64,000 bases of DNA. It comes from Vibrio agarilyticus (GTDB lineage: Bacteria; Pseudomonadota; Gammaproteobacteria; Enterobacterales; Vibrionaceae). The stretch covers positions 1 through 64,000 of the forward strand of contig NZ_JABAIK010000003.1 in NCBI RefSeq assembly GCF_012641465.1. The letters run 5' to 3'. Shown one piece after another: positions 46,143-56,100 of this stretch (position 1 is the stretch's first letter; each line of letters starts with the position of its first letter). The notes under the pieces were generated by a model, which was not told where the DNA came from, ran no database searches, and saw only the letters and a list, made by a program, of their open reading frames with translations. The position numbers were made by a program, and so were the translations under genes.

Positions 46143-47732
46143 TTAGTGCAAGGGGATTGGCTGACAGTTAAGGCAAATCGGTACACCGCCACGTTGTTTA
46201 AACCACAGTGCGACTAAGATTAGGGAATTGGTATTGATGTTAAGCGCGCCATTACTGCCGCCATCGGCATAGATGCCGGTGGGAATACTGCGGAAAAGAA
46301 GACTCTGCTTTAATACTTCGTTATACAACTCATCACTAAAATCATCTTCAAATAGAACGCTGAAACCAAACGCGGCTTTGTTGCTGAAAACTTGTGGATT
46401 TTCAATGATTTTTCCTGATGGGCTGACACTTGTCCACGGCTTGCCGTAATAGTAAAGATTGTTGTAAGCAAACCAGGGGTTTTTATCCATCGCATCTTCA
46501 GCAAAGCTGAATAATTGGTGTGACTGAGCTGAATGATCTCGATGGAGCTGATAGATGGTTTCGATTTGATTCCATTTTCGGTCTAGTCCGTATTCAAGGC
46601 TTGCGAGAATAAAAGGATCGCTGGTTAAAAAGGGCACATTACGTCTGTCTGTGCGAATTGGATAGCCCTGAATGTTCTTAATTTCTAGATGCCGATTTAG
46701 ATTGGGCAGCGGGACATCAAATCCAAACAAACGAAAGCCTTCAACCGCATATTGAAGATAGCCATTACGTCCTTCTTGGCGGTAGTGTTGCCCGCGGTGG
46801 GTTTGTTTCATACCATATAACGTGCCTTTGTGTATCGCTCGATCCAATTGCCAGAGCGTCAATAGCGCTGTGATGTCTGGGGCAAACTCAGGGTGGATCT
46901 CTTGCAAAATTCTGAGCCAAATAAGCAGCCGGCCAATGTCTAAAGCCGACCAACCATTACCGTTACTGTCTGTGTCGCTTAGTTTTCCTGAAGGCTTGCC
47001 GGTTTTGGTGTTGTACTCTCGGTTTGGCAGGGTTTGGTTGTAAATCGGCAGTGCCTGCAGCGTGATGAGTAATTTTTGCAGTTCAAAGTGCGTTTGTTCC
47101 GTGGTTTTCATCGCCAACGCCTCTAGCGCCAGTGTACCAGCAATACCACTGCCAATATCCCAAAGCGTGGTATGTGGATAGCCTTGCACTGAATCCCATA
47201 ACGCTGTGGAATCGCGTCGGTTACGCTCAAAATAGTGCTGTGCTTTTTTGGCTAATAGTTTGTCATTGCGCGATAGTGGTGTCGGTGCTTTTAACGGTTG
47301 CTCTGGCTTATGGTGCGTTAATTCTTTATTGACAGGAGGGGGATAACTTATGTTGAGAGAAATAGTTTGTGGGTAAGGCTGATCCGCTAAAGGTTGCAAT
47401 TGTGAAAGTGTTAGTTTTTGAACTCCGTTTGGGTTATTTAGATGCTCAATTGGCGTTGCGATTGGGGCAAGCGAGATTTGAATGACAGTCTCTGGCCCGA
47501 TTTTCGGCGCAATAACTCTGCGAATAAAACTTGGCTTAGGATTTGTGGCATCGTGACTGGGGCCAACCGCTCGCTTGCCATAAAAACTCACATCATTTTT
47601 TGTTTTGGGATCGGCAGGGATGGTTACGTCATTTGCTAGCGTGGTGAATGCGCAAGATAAAACGCCGAGGAAGCCCCCAACGTAGAGCGTGCGTACCAAA
47701 CGATAACCTTGCCGCCACCGATTCACCCTCAA
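46143..47732 (-). CDS. Exported DUF3131 (glycoside-hydrolase-like) protein
   Basis: This 529-residue protein has an N-terminal signal or anchor (residues about 14-33) and a Pro-rich stretch to about 160. The DUF3131 domain begins at AQHYFERNRRDSTALWDSV, with the characteristic LWDIGSGIAGTLALEAL and later NGWSALDIGRLLIWL motifs. The family has an alpha/alpha toroid resembling glucoamylase-type hydrolases and often accompanies glycosyltransferases. A C-terminal CLNC pair is present. It is divergent from the type I secretion genes and starts the large surface locus that ends with a BcsA-like glycosyltransferase. I infer a role in trimming or handling the polysaccharide in the periplasm. Confidence 0.78.
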   Translation of the reverse strand: MRVNRWRQGYRLVRTLYVGGFLGVLSCAFTTLANDVTIPADPKTKNDVSFYGKRAVGPSHDATNPKPSFIRRVIAPKIGPETVIQISLAPIATPIEHLNNPNGVQKLTLSQLQPLADQPYPQTISLNISYPPPVNKELTHHKPEQPLKAPTPLSRNDKLLAKKAQHYFERNRRDSTALWDSVQGYPHTTLWDIGSGIAGTLALEALAMKTTEQTHFELQKLLITLQALPIYNQTLPNREYNTKTGKPSGKLSDTDSNGNGWSALDIGRLLIWLRILQEIHPEFAPDITALLTLWQLDRAIHKGTLYGMKQTHRGQHYRQEGRNGYLQYAVEGFRLFGFDVPLPNLNRHLEIKNIQGYPIRTDRRNVPFLTSDPFILASLEYGLDRKWNQIETIYQLHRDHSAQSHQLFSFAEDAMDKNPWFAYNNLYYYGKPWTSVSPSGKIIENPQVFSNKAAFGFSVLFEDDFSDELYNEVLKQSLLFRSIPTGIYADGGSNGALNINTNSLILVALWFKQRGGVPICLNCQPIPLH

Positions 47733-47938
47733 ATCTCAATCCTTATATATCAATAAGCAACATGACACATATTAAGGTAACTGGATGATATTTCCAATAA
47801 TTTGTTGTTGGATTGTTGTTTCAGTTGAAGTGTTATGGGTTTCACTATTTTTTTGATTGAGCTCGCTTAGCCATATAGGTTGAAAAATGCTTGTCTATAC
47901 TTCTAATACAATATGCAACTTTATGAGTTTGTGAAGAA

Positions 47939-49642
47939 ATGACTCCCCTAATCACAAGTCCTTTTGAGGCGGTGAAAAAAGAGTGCGCAGCAGCTGTATT
48001 TTTTAGTATTGGCATCAATTTATTAGTTCTCACGGTGCCGATATACAGTTTGCAATTACTCGATCGCGTGATGAGCAGTGCCAGCTTAGCAACCCTATTT
48101 GCACTATTGGGTATTGCACTCTTTTTGGTGTCGGCACAAGCGGCACTTGAGTACATTCGTACGTTACTGTTGCAGCGTTCGGCTTTGAAGCTGGATACGC
48201 GATTAAGTGGAGCCTTGCTGTCACAAAGTATTGCGGTGTCTTCTCAAAAGAATCGAATTGATAAACAGCCGGTTAAAGACCTTAATCAACTGCGCAATTT
48301 TTTGGTGTCGCCGTCAACCTCATCCATTTTGGACTTACCTTTTACACCGCTATTTTTGTTACTACTGTTTGCTTTGCATCCGTATATTGGACTGGTGGCG
48401 CTCACAGGCGTTGCGATTTTCTCTGTTTTGACGCTTGTGATGATGCTAGGTGGTGGCAAGTTGAGTGCCGAAGCTCAGCAATCTACCGGGCAAGTGAATA
48501 TTGAATTGAATGACTATTTACGTAATGCCCCAACGCTGAAAGCCATGGGTATGAGTCATGATATTGGTGAGGTGTGGGAGAGCAAAAATAGACAAGTGCT
48601 ACAACTGCAGTGGCGAGTGAATGCACGGTTAGGTTTGCTTATGGCAATCAGTCGTTATGCAAGAACGATTTTGCAATTGGCCGTTTTAACATGCGGTGTG
48701 TATTTAGCACTGAATCAGCAAATTGGTTTAGGCGCGGTGATTGCCAGCTCGATTTTAATTGGGCGTGTATTGAGTCCTTTTGAAAGTGCAGTTAGTGGGT
48801 GGAAGTCATGGTATAGCGCTTATAAAGCATGGCGCCGGCTAGAGGCAGAAGTTGAGCAGCACGGAAAAGACCTGCGTACATTATTACCCAAGCCTCGGGG
48901 TGATATTCAGTTTCGCAACGTCACTCTTCAATTCCCAGGCGCGCGTGTGCCGACACTTCAAGGTATTAACTTTAAGCTAGGGGCTGGTAATGCTTTGGCG
49001 ATTATGGGCAATTCAGGTTCAGGGAAGTCGACATTAGTCAGCTTGATTATGGGCATTCATCGCCCTTCCCATGGCGATATTAAGATTGACGGTGCCACGG
49101 TCGAGCACTGGGATCAAGCGCAATTTGGTCAATATATTGGTTATTTACCACAGCATGTCGGGCTTCTTGCTGGCACCGTAAAGCAAAATATTGCCAGATT
49201 TGCTCAAAGTAATACGGCTGAAGTGGATGAGGCGGTGGTGGCAGCGGCGAAATTGGCCTGCGTTCATGAACTGATAGTTGGGTTGCCTAATGGCTATGAC
49301 ACTTATATCGGTGAAGGCGGCGTATTGCTCTCGGGTGGTCAAAAACAGCGCATTGGTTTGGCGCGTGCCATTTATTCAAATCCTAAGGTGTTGGTTTTGG
49401 ATGAGCCAAATTCCAATCTCGACCCTGAGGGGGAAACGGCATTGGCGATAGTACTGCAATATTGTAAAGAGCATCAGATTAGTGTGGTTATGATTTCTCA
49501 TCGGCCGGGGTTTCTTCGCCAGATGGATTGGGTGATTAAGTTACACGAAGGGAAAGTGGAAAAGGCCGGGACGAGCGAGCAGTTTTTAGGTTTGTATGCC
49601 GAAGGCGATACTCCGCGCTCACGTCAAAAAGTACACGCTTAG
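47939..49642 (+). CDS. Type I secretion ABC transporter (PrtD-like)
   Basis: This 567-residue exporter has no N-terminal C39 peptidase-like domain, which places it with PrtD/AprD-type transporters. The membrane domain occupies residues about 20-300 (NLLVLTVPIYSLQLLDRVM is typical), and the ATPase has Walker A GNSGSGKST (about 361-369), signature LSGGQKQRIGLARA (about 463) and Walker B VLVLDEPNS. It would power secretion of an RTX protein through a trans-envelope channel. The adaptor gene starts 10 bases downstream, and the giant RTX protein at 53114-57973 is the obvious substrate. No TolC gene is in this window. Confidence 0.9.
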   Translation: MTPLITSPFEAVKKECAAAVFFSIGINLLVLTVPIYSLQLLDRVMSSASLATLFALLGIALFLVSAQAALEYIRTLLLQRSALKLDTRLSGALLSQSIAVSSQKNRIDKQPVKDLNQLRNFLVSPSTSSILDLPFTPLFLLLLFALHPYIGLVALTGVAIFSVLTLVMMLGGGKLSAEAQQSTGQVNIELNDYLRNAPTLKAMGMSHDIGEVWESKNRQVLQLQWRVNARLGLLMAISRYARTILQLAVLTCGVYLALNQQIGLGAVIASSILIGRVLSPFESAVSGWKSWYSAYKAWRRLEAEVEQHGKDLRTLLPKPRGDIQFRNVTLQFPGARVPTLQGINFKLGAGNALAIMGNSGSGKSTLVSLIMGIHRPSHGDIKIDGATVEHWDQAQFGQYIGYLPQHVGLLAGTVKQNIARFAQSNTAEVDEAVVAAAKLACVHELIVGLPNGYDTYIGEGGVLLSGGQKQRIGLARAIYSNPKVLVLDEPNSNLDPEGETALAIVLQYCKEHQISVVMISHRPGFLRQMDWVIKLHEGKVEKAGTSEQFLGLYAEGDTPRSRQKVHA

Positions 49643-49652
49643 GAAAACTTGA

Positions 49653-50960
49653 ATGGACGCAAATTTTGATACTCGAAAGTTGGTGATATTGGGCACTTTG
49701 GTGATGTTATTGACGGTCGGCGGATTTTTGTTTTGGTCGATGACAATGCCACTAAGCTCGGCATCGGTCGCCCAAGGGAATCTTGTGGTGGAAACCAAAC
49801 GTAAGCAGATACAGCATCTGCAAGGTGGCTGGGTTAAAGAAGTCTTTGTGAAAGATGGTGATCAAGTTGACGTTGGGCAAGTCCTTGTCGAGCTGTCTGA
49901 TGCCAAATCAGAGTCTGATTATAAGCGCTATTTGTTCCGCCATTATGCATTGAGTGCGCATCAAGCGCGTTTGCGTGCGTTAATTAATGGTGACTCTGAG
50001 ATCACTTGGCCCAACGCATTACTTGACAGTGAAGATACTCTGATTGTGCAGCCGATTTTAAATAATGAGCGGGTTCAGTTTGAGCAAGCACAGTTAAAAG
50101 CGGAACTGATCGACTCGTTATATCAGCAGAAATCTGCACTTTATCAAGAAAAAGTGCAGGGCAATCGTTTTCAGCACAAGGCCATTATTTCACAGCGAGA
50201 TTTAATTCAGCAAGAAATCGATATGACGCAAGGTCTCGTGAAAAATGGTTATGTTTCTAAAACGCGAATGCTTGAATTGCGTCGGCATGAAGCGCGCGTT
50301 CGTGCTGAGCTGGCGGAAATAGCTTCAACCATTGAGGTGGCGAAGCGAGAGTTAGAAACGTTGGAGCAAAGTTATCAATCACAACGTCTTGAGCTCAACC
50401 AAGAGTATTTAAGTCAATTAAAGGCGGTCAATAGTGAGTTAACCGATATTGATCAAGTGATCACGAATGTGCTTGACGTTCGTTCACGCATCCAAATTCG
50501 CAGTGAATTTGCAGGTCGAGTCGTAGGGCTCAATATTTCCAGTGTGGGAGGCGTCGTTAAGCCCGGGCAAGTGCTGATGGAAATTGTGCCAAACAGTGAT
50601 GAACTGATCGTCGAAGCGCTCGTCTCTCCCCAAGATATTGATATTGTTCGCGCGGGGCAACAAGCGCGTGTGCGATTAACCGCTTATAGTGCCAGACAAG
50701 TTCCTCCGGTGCTTGGGGAAGTCATTTCCGTATCGGCCGACCGAATTCAAACCAATGACGCAGCTAAAGCTGAACATGGCTATTTGGTGACGATTCGTTT
50801 TGATAAGCACGATCTCACTCATATCCAGTCGAAACAAGGCGTTGCACTTTACCCTGGCATGTTGACAGAGGTGCTTATTTTGGTCGAAGAGCGAACACTT
50901 TGGGATTACTTGGTTAGCCCGTTAACGAACGGGATCGCGAAAGCTATGAGGGAGGTGTAA
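49653..50960 (+). CDS. Type I secretion membrane-fusion protein, HlyD family
   Basis: This 435-residue protein has one N-terminal membrane anchor (LVILGTLVMLLTVGGFLFWS), then a biotinyl-lipoyl half motif (IQHLQGGWVKEVFVKDGDQVDVGQVLVEL). A long coiled coil (about 110-275) precedes the second lipoyl half (IRSEFAGRVVGLNISSVGGVVKPGQVLMEIVP) and a beta-barrel end. It bridges the inner-membrane ABC exporter to the outer-membrane channel. Its stop overlaps the next start (TAATG), so two further small genes share the transcript. Confidence 0.9.
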   Translation: MDANFDTRKLVILGTLVMLLTVGGFLFWSMTMPLSSASVAQGNLVVETKRKQIQHLQGGWVKEVFVKDGDQVDVGQVLVELSDAKSESDYKRYLFRHYALSAHQARLRALINGDSEITWPNALLDSEDTLIVQPILNNERVQFEQAQLKAELIDSLYQQKSALYQEKVQGNRFQHKAIISQRDLIQQEIDMTQGLVKNGYVSKTRMLELRRHEARVRAELAEIASTIEVAKRELETLEQSYQSQRLELNQEYLSQLKAVNSELTDIDQVITNVLDVRSRIQIRSEFAGRVVGLNISSVGGVVKPGQVLMEIVPNSDELIVEALVSPQDIDIVRAGQQARVRLTAYSARQVPPVLGEVISVSADRIQTNDAAKAEHGYLVTIRFDKHDLTHIQSKQGVALYPGMLTEVLILVEERTLWDYLVSPLTNGIAKAMREV

Positions 50961-51244
50961 TGGACTCTCCAATGTTATTTTGGCTCTGTTTCTATGGTTT
51001 CTTTCTAATGCTTTCAGCCTATGTGGGGTATCGCAAAAATAATACCGTGGCTGGCGTGTTGTTGGGTTATGTTTTGGGGCCAATTGGACTGCTGCTGATG
51101 TTTCTCAGTGCAGACCGCCGCTGCGCGCACTGCCCGCACTGTGGAATAAAAGTGGACTTTAAAGCTTATTTTTGTCCGCACTGCCGCCAAAAATGCTACA
51201 AGCAACTGCTTAAGGATAAGCCACGAGTCAGGGAGGCTTTATGA
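50960..51244 (+). CDS. Small two-helix membrane protein with zinc-ribbon
   Basis: This 94-residue protein has two hydrophobic segments (residues about 5-22 and 29-49) and a cytoplasmic-type C-terminal zinc ribbon: CAHCPHCGIKVDFKAYFCPHC, with further cysteine/histidine positions, ending in a basic tail. The ATG overlaps the HlyD stop by one base, and the next gene overlaps it by four bases, so it is a genuine operon member. I do not know this family. The role may be assembly or regulation of the secretion complex, which is inference. Confidence 0.75.
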   Translation: MDSPMLFWLCFYGFFLMLSAYVGYRKNNTVAGVLLGYVLGPIGLLLMFLSADRRCAHCPHCGIKVDFKAYFCPHCRQKCYKQLLKDKPRVREAL

Positions 51245-51954
51245 ACCAAAATACGCTTTTTCTACAAGCTTTATGTGTCGTAACTTTGTTAATCAGCGCC
51301 GTTTTAGGCCATCAAATCTACCAAACCTCTCATGAGCTGGTATTGGCTCAGGTTGAGGTCTCTTTACTACACGAACAAATGACCTTGCTTGAGGAGCAGA
51401 GTGAGCAACATGCGCAGCTTTCCAGTGCCGATGAACTAGCATTGAATAAAACCATTGCGTCACACGTCAGTCTTATTGCTCAGCAGAAGAAACAGATTGC
51501 TAAACTCTCTTCGCAGCTTACTCGTGCTCGTGCGGATATCGAAACTCATAAACTGCAAGCGTTGGCGCAAAAACTTGAAATGGAGCGAGAACAAAATCAA
51601 CTTCGTCAGCAGATAGCGGAGCAATTAGCGACGTTAACGCAGGAAAATGAACAGACATTAGCGACACAACGTTTGCAGCTCGAAGATGAGTTTTCTGATA
51701 CGGCGGAGCAGCTTGAAATGCAAAAGCGCGTCGATCAGATCATGACCAAATTTACCGCACTTAAAGTTGATTTAGATGTGCTCAATACCTGCGATCGCGA
51801 TTACCTTGACCGCTACGGTGAAGCGAAGAGTATGCTGAACCATATGACGACCTACATTAAACAAAATAAGCTCAGTGATGATTACTACTATTTTGTGATC
51901 GCAAATGATGCTCAGTTGGTGAGGCAAAACCGTCAGCTGTGTATTGAAAACTAA
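51241..51954 (+). CDS. Membrane-anchored coiled-coil protein
   Basis: This 237-residue protein has one N-terminal hydrophobic segment (ALCVVTLLISAVLGHQIYQ) followed by a long heptad-like Gln/Glu/Leu-rich region (about 35-175) that should form an extended coiled coil. A small C-terminal domain has two cysteines (NTCDRDY and RQLCIEN). It is probably anchored in the inner membrane with the coil in the periplasm. The four-base overlap with the zinc-ribbon gene ties it to the secretion operon. I do not recognise a family; a periplasmic spacer or linker role with the HlyD protein is my guess. Confidence 0.65.
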   Translation: MNQNTLFLQALCVVTLLISAVLGHQIYQTSHELVLAQVEVSLLHEQMTLLEEQSEQHAQLSSADELALNKTIASHVSLIAQQKKQIAKLSSQLTRARADIETHKLQALAQKLEMEREQNQLRQQIAEQLATLTQENEQTLATQRLQLEDEFSDTAEQLEMQKRVDQIMTKFTALKVDLDVLNTCDRDYLDRYGEAKSMLNHMTTYIKQNKLSDDYYYFVIANDAQLVRQNRQLCIEN

Positions 51955-51965
51955 GCTGCTCAGTA

Positions 51966-52059
51966 TATACCCAAGTGACCTCAAGATGCAGGACTCAGAG
52001 CCTACTCACCGGGCTGAGAGCCAGCCAACAACTCTGCGACTTTAGGTGGAAAGGGTATA
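51966..52059. repeat. Short form of the family B repeat
   Basis: Begins TATACCCAAGTGACCTCAAG and ends GGTGGAAAGGGTATA. Only about 94 bases remain, with the GACTCAGAGCC and GGGCTGAGAGC blocks present and the long central part of the full elements missing. It looks like an internally deleted copy. Confidence 0.65.
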
Positions 52060-52160
52060 ACCCTATACTTAAGAAACGTGTAATCATCTGCTCGAGGAGT
52101 ATGTTCTGCTTCTTGGCGTTAATGGTGGGTGTAAGAGATTCTTAGTTAATGAGGGTGGGT

Positions 52161-52796
52161 ATGAATATAGAACGTTTAAAAGCCGCAGAGTTGGCATTTC
52201 TAGCGCGCTACCCGGGTGGTTTTGCCAATCCAGAACTGGTGGAGATAGGCAAAAAGCATCAGGTTGCGAATCGAGTCAAACAAACCCAATCTTTCTTCTC
52301 TTCTGATGCTTTTGCTACCCCACAGGTTGTGGTGGAAAATATGCTAAAAACCATCAGCCGCTCTTCACTGGTATCGACATTTGAAAAAATGCGCTTACGT
52401 GATTGGGTGAAGACGATGACTTTGCATGAACGAGAGGCGTATGCGTTAGCGTTACACGATATGCTGCATGGCGATCAAGAATTTGGGTTTGGCACCATGG
52501 TGAGCTTGCTGCAGGCCGGTAAATTGGCCAAATGGCCGCTCATTACCGTGATTCCATTTTATTTTTCGCCTTTAGAGGAAGTGCTGGTTAAACCCACAAC
52601 GGTAAAAAATATTGTTCGCTACTTTGAGTTGACTCCTTTGGTCTACCAGCCCGCGCCGACCTATTCATTTTATACCGAGTATCGACGTCAATTTCTTGAA
52701 ATGAAGCGTCAAGCCGATCCTTCGTTGCAAAAAGACAACGGGGCGTTTTCTGGGTTTTTGATGATGATGACGTCGCAACAAGGTGACGTGCTTTGA
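52161..52796 (+). CDS. Conserved-looking hypothetical cytoplasmic protein
   Basis: I favour the ATG at 52161, with GAGGGTGGGT just upstream (211 residues); the ATG at 52149 adds only four residues. The sequence is soluble, mostly helical, with no signal, membrane segment or cysteine cluster. It begins with a RLKAAELAFLARYPGGFANPEL segment and has a MLHGDQEFGFGTMVSLLQAGK region near the middle. I do not recognise the family. It lies between two family B repeats, separate from the secretion operon, and its base composition matches the neighbours. Confidence 0.6.
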   Translation: MNIERLKAAELAFLARYPGGFANPELVEIGKKHQVANRVKQTQSFFSSDAFATPQVVVENMLKTISRSSLVSTFEKMRLRDWVKTMTLHEREAYALALHDMLHGDQEFGFGTMVSLLQAGKLAKWPLITVIPFYFSPLEEVLVKPTTVKNIVRYFELTPLVYQPAPTYSFYTEYRRQFLEMKRQADPSLQKDNGAFSGFLMMMTSQQGDVL

Positions 52797-52798
52797 TC

Positions 52799-53033
52799 TA
52801 TACCCAAGTAACCTCAAGATGCATGGTTCAGCGAGAATGACTTGGTTTGTCAGTGAGGCGAGGATTTGAAGATTGAGTGGCTCTCAATCGAAAATCGTCA
52901 ACAAAGCTGATGAGCCAAGGCAGCTTGCCCTTTGAGAGCCAATCACTGAACCGAGAGCTGCGTTAAACCACTTGAAAATGCGGGTCGGCGGTAAGCGACC
53001 AAAACCCTTGCACCCTTAAGTGGTAGGGCTATA
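52799..53033. repeat. Long repeat, family B, copy 3 with a hybrid right end
   Basis: Same orientation as the copy at 33944: TATACCCAAGTAACCTCAAG, then GAGAATGACTTGG and CGTCAACAAAGCTGATGAGCC. The right end (GGTCGGCGGTAAGCGACC ... GTAGGGCTATA) resembles a family A arm instead. The copy appears to be a recombinant of the two families. It accounts for most of the 317-bp gap here. Confidence 0.65.
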
Positions 53034-53048
53034 GGCAAATACTTCTAG

Positions 53049-53090
53049 CCGCTGCAGTGCAGCTTAACATGACATCACTGCAGCGGTTTT
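53049..53090. terminator. Terminator-like hairpin beside the RTX gene
   Basis: CCGCTGCAGTG and CACTGCAGCGG form a perfect 11-bp stem around a 16-base loop, followed on the + strand by TTTTAT. On the minus strand, downstream of the RTX gene stop at 53114, no T run follows. It may end transcripts from both sides. Confidence 0.6.
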
Positions 53091-53113
53091 ATAGCGAAGA
53101 TTTTGCGCTTTAG

Positions 53114-56100
53114 TTACGCTTCACCAGATTCTGGGAATTGGATGGCATTTGAGTCTAAATCGCTCCAAATTACCACTTCTTGCCCTGCATCGTTTTCAAA
53201 ACGATAGCCATACAGCGAACCCGTATTAATATCACTCGCTTCATAAATATTTTGTAGCGTATCGCTCATTTCGATATGACTTTCGGTCAGCTCCCAACCC
53301 CAACCAGAAAGGTCAATACTGCTTGCGCCAGTACAAACAAACTGCCCAGACGTGTCTCCTGCGGTGTTGTTGGCGGCAATTTTATCCAGAGCCAGTGAAA
53401 TTTCTGTATCACTCGTATTAATTTTAACCCCTTCAATTTCCTGGAATGCCGTTTTGCTCATATCAATCATTTGGCTTTGACCGGTTTGATTAACCAGTAA
53501 TACATCAAAGTCTGAACCCCCACTGAAGTGGACCGTATTGTTCGAGCCTGTTTCGACTTCAGTTGCATCAAATATGAGTTGGTCGTTGCCAGCGCCACCA
53601 AAGAGTTTGTCGATACCACTGCCGCCGTCAAGGACATCATCGCCGGTTTGTCCGTATAGAATATCATCACCAGCATCCCCTGAGAGTGTGTCGTTGCCAA
53701 CGCCACCATCTAGGGTATCTGCGTCGTTATTGCCGCTAATGGTGTCGTTACCCTCACCACCAGATACGTAATCACTGCCAGAACCACCTGTGATGACATC
53801 GTCACCACTCGCGCCGTAGAGCATATCGTCGCCTCCGTTGCCATATAATTTGTCGTCGCCGTCCTCACCATAAAGTTCATCGCTTGAACCGCCGCCGGAC
53901 ATTGAGTCGTTACCGTCACCGCCCCATAGAACATCATTGCCTGAGTCGCCTTTTAGCGTGTCATTACCTTCACCGCCGTAAAGGGTATCATTACCAGAAC
54001 CGCCAGAAAGGTAGTCATTACCGAGTTCACCGTGAAGCACATCATTATCATTTTGCCCCCAAAGTGAATCATTACCCTCGCCACCTTTTAGGAGGTCGTC
54101 ACCAGAGTCACCATAGAGCTTGTCGTTATTTAGACCGCCATCGAGTGTGTCATTGCCAGCGCCTGCGGAAAGCGTGTCGTTGCCAGCGCCACCTGAAAGT
54201 GTGTCAGTACCGGATCCAGTTGAGATAGCATCATTGCCTTCGCCGCCAGTGACGTTATTGACCCCCGACGCAATATTAATAATATCGTTACCAAGGCCGC
54301 CATCGACTTGATTGCTGCCACTACCGATAGTGATAGTATCGTTACCCTCACCACCAGAGACAGTATTGTTACCCGAGGTGATGCTGATGGTGTCATTGCC
54401 GGTTCCACCATCGACTTGATTAGTTCCGCTGTTTAATGTGATGGTGTCATCGCCTTCATCGCCTGCGATTTGATTAACACCCGCACCTTGAAGAGTGATT
54501 TGGTCGTCACCTTCACCCCCACTGACGATGTTATTATCGCCACTCAGTTTGATGGTATCGGCGCCAGTACCACCAAGAGCAGTGGTATTATCAGAGGTGT
54601 CTTCAATGTAATCGTCGTCGGCGCCACCGTCGAGAATATCGGCGCCGCTACCACCTAAGAGTATGTCATTACCTACACCACCAAGTAGGGTATTGTCGCC
54701 ACTGTCAGCAACTAATTTATCGTCACCGTCACCCCCAGATAGGGTGTCATTACCCTCACCGGAATAGATTTCATCGGCTCCTTCGTCACCGGCCAATTGG
54801 TCATCACCGCCGCCACCAAAGATAAGATCATCGCCAAGACCACCGGAGACCGTATCAAAACCTTCGCCAGCATCAATGAAATCATCACCTTCATTGCCAG
54901 CCAAATTATCGTTACCCGCAGCGCCGCTCAATGTGTCACGACCTAAACCGCCAGTTACCGTGTCGGCGCCCTCGCCACCATAAAGGGTGTCATCGCCCTC
55001 ACCGAGCGTGATTTGGTTGTTCCCAGCCTCACCATAGACGGTATCATCTCCAAGACCTGCATCAATATTGTCCGCGCCGTCTCCAGCAAAAAGGGTGTCA
55101 TCACCGCCGCCACCCGTGATGTTATCGTTGTTGGCACCGCCATAGAGAGTGTCTGCAACCTCACTACCGATGAGCGTATCGTTACCTTCACCACCAAAAA
55201 TTTGATGGCTGCCTGTCGCCGCGGCGACCAGAGTGTCGTCCCCTTGTTCGCCTAATAGAACATCTTGACCATCATCGATGAGGTAATCATTACCTTCGCC
55301 ACCTGCGAGGAAGTCATAGCCTTCACCACCAACTAACTCATCATTACCAGCCCCGCCAAAGAGTGCATCATTACCGCTGCCACCGTGGACGTAATCATCG
55401 TCAGCGCCAGCATCAACGTGATCATCACCTTCGCCTGCAAACACGGTATCATCACCATCACCAGCGTAGGTTTGGTCACTACCAACACCAAGATGAATCG
55501 TGTCGATGCCAGTGCCGCCATACACGGTGTCATCGCCTGTTCCAGTGTTGATAGTATTGGTTCCCGCTTCACCATAGACCGTATCGTTACCTTCATCCGT
55601 TTCGATTAAGTCACTTCCTGAGCCGGCATAGACAGTGTCATCTCCCGCGCCGGATTCAATTCGGTCATCTCCCGCACCACCTGAAAGTAAATCATTTTGA
55701 TCTTGGCTTATTAAGATGTCGTTACCATCTTCGCCGTACATTTCGCTGACACCTGTGCCACCATCAAGGCGATCATTCCCAAGGCCACCAACGAGCACGT
55801 CATCGCCTTCTTCTCCGCTGAGAATATCATCGCCAGCATCACCAATGAGGGTGTCATTACCTAGGCCTCCACTGATGAGGTCATCACCTTCACCACCAAA
55901 TGCCACGTCTTGACCGTCGCCTGTGAAAAGGGTGTCATCGCCCGCATTGCCTTCAAGAATATCGTCGCCAGCACCGGCATCGATACGGTCGTTATCTGCG
56001 CCACCAAATAATTTGTCAGCTTCGTCTGAGCCAGTTAATGTGTCTGCGCCACTGCCACCATACAGTTCACTACTATTGAGTCCGGCGACGAGCGTGTCGT

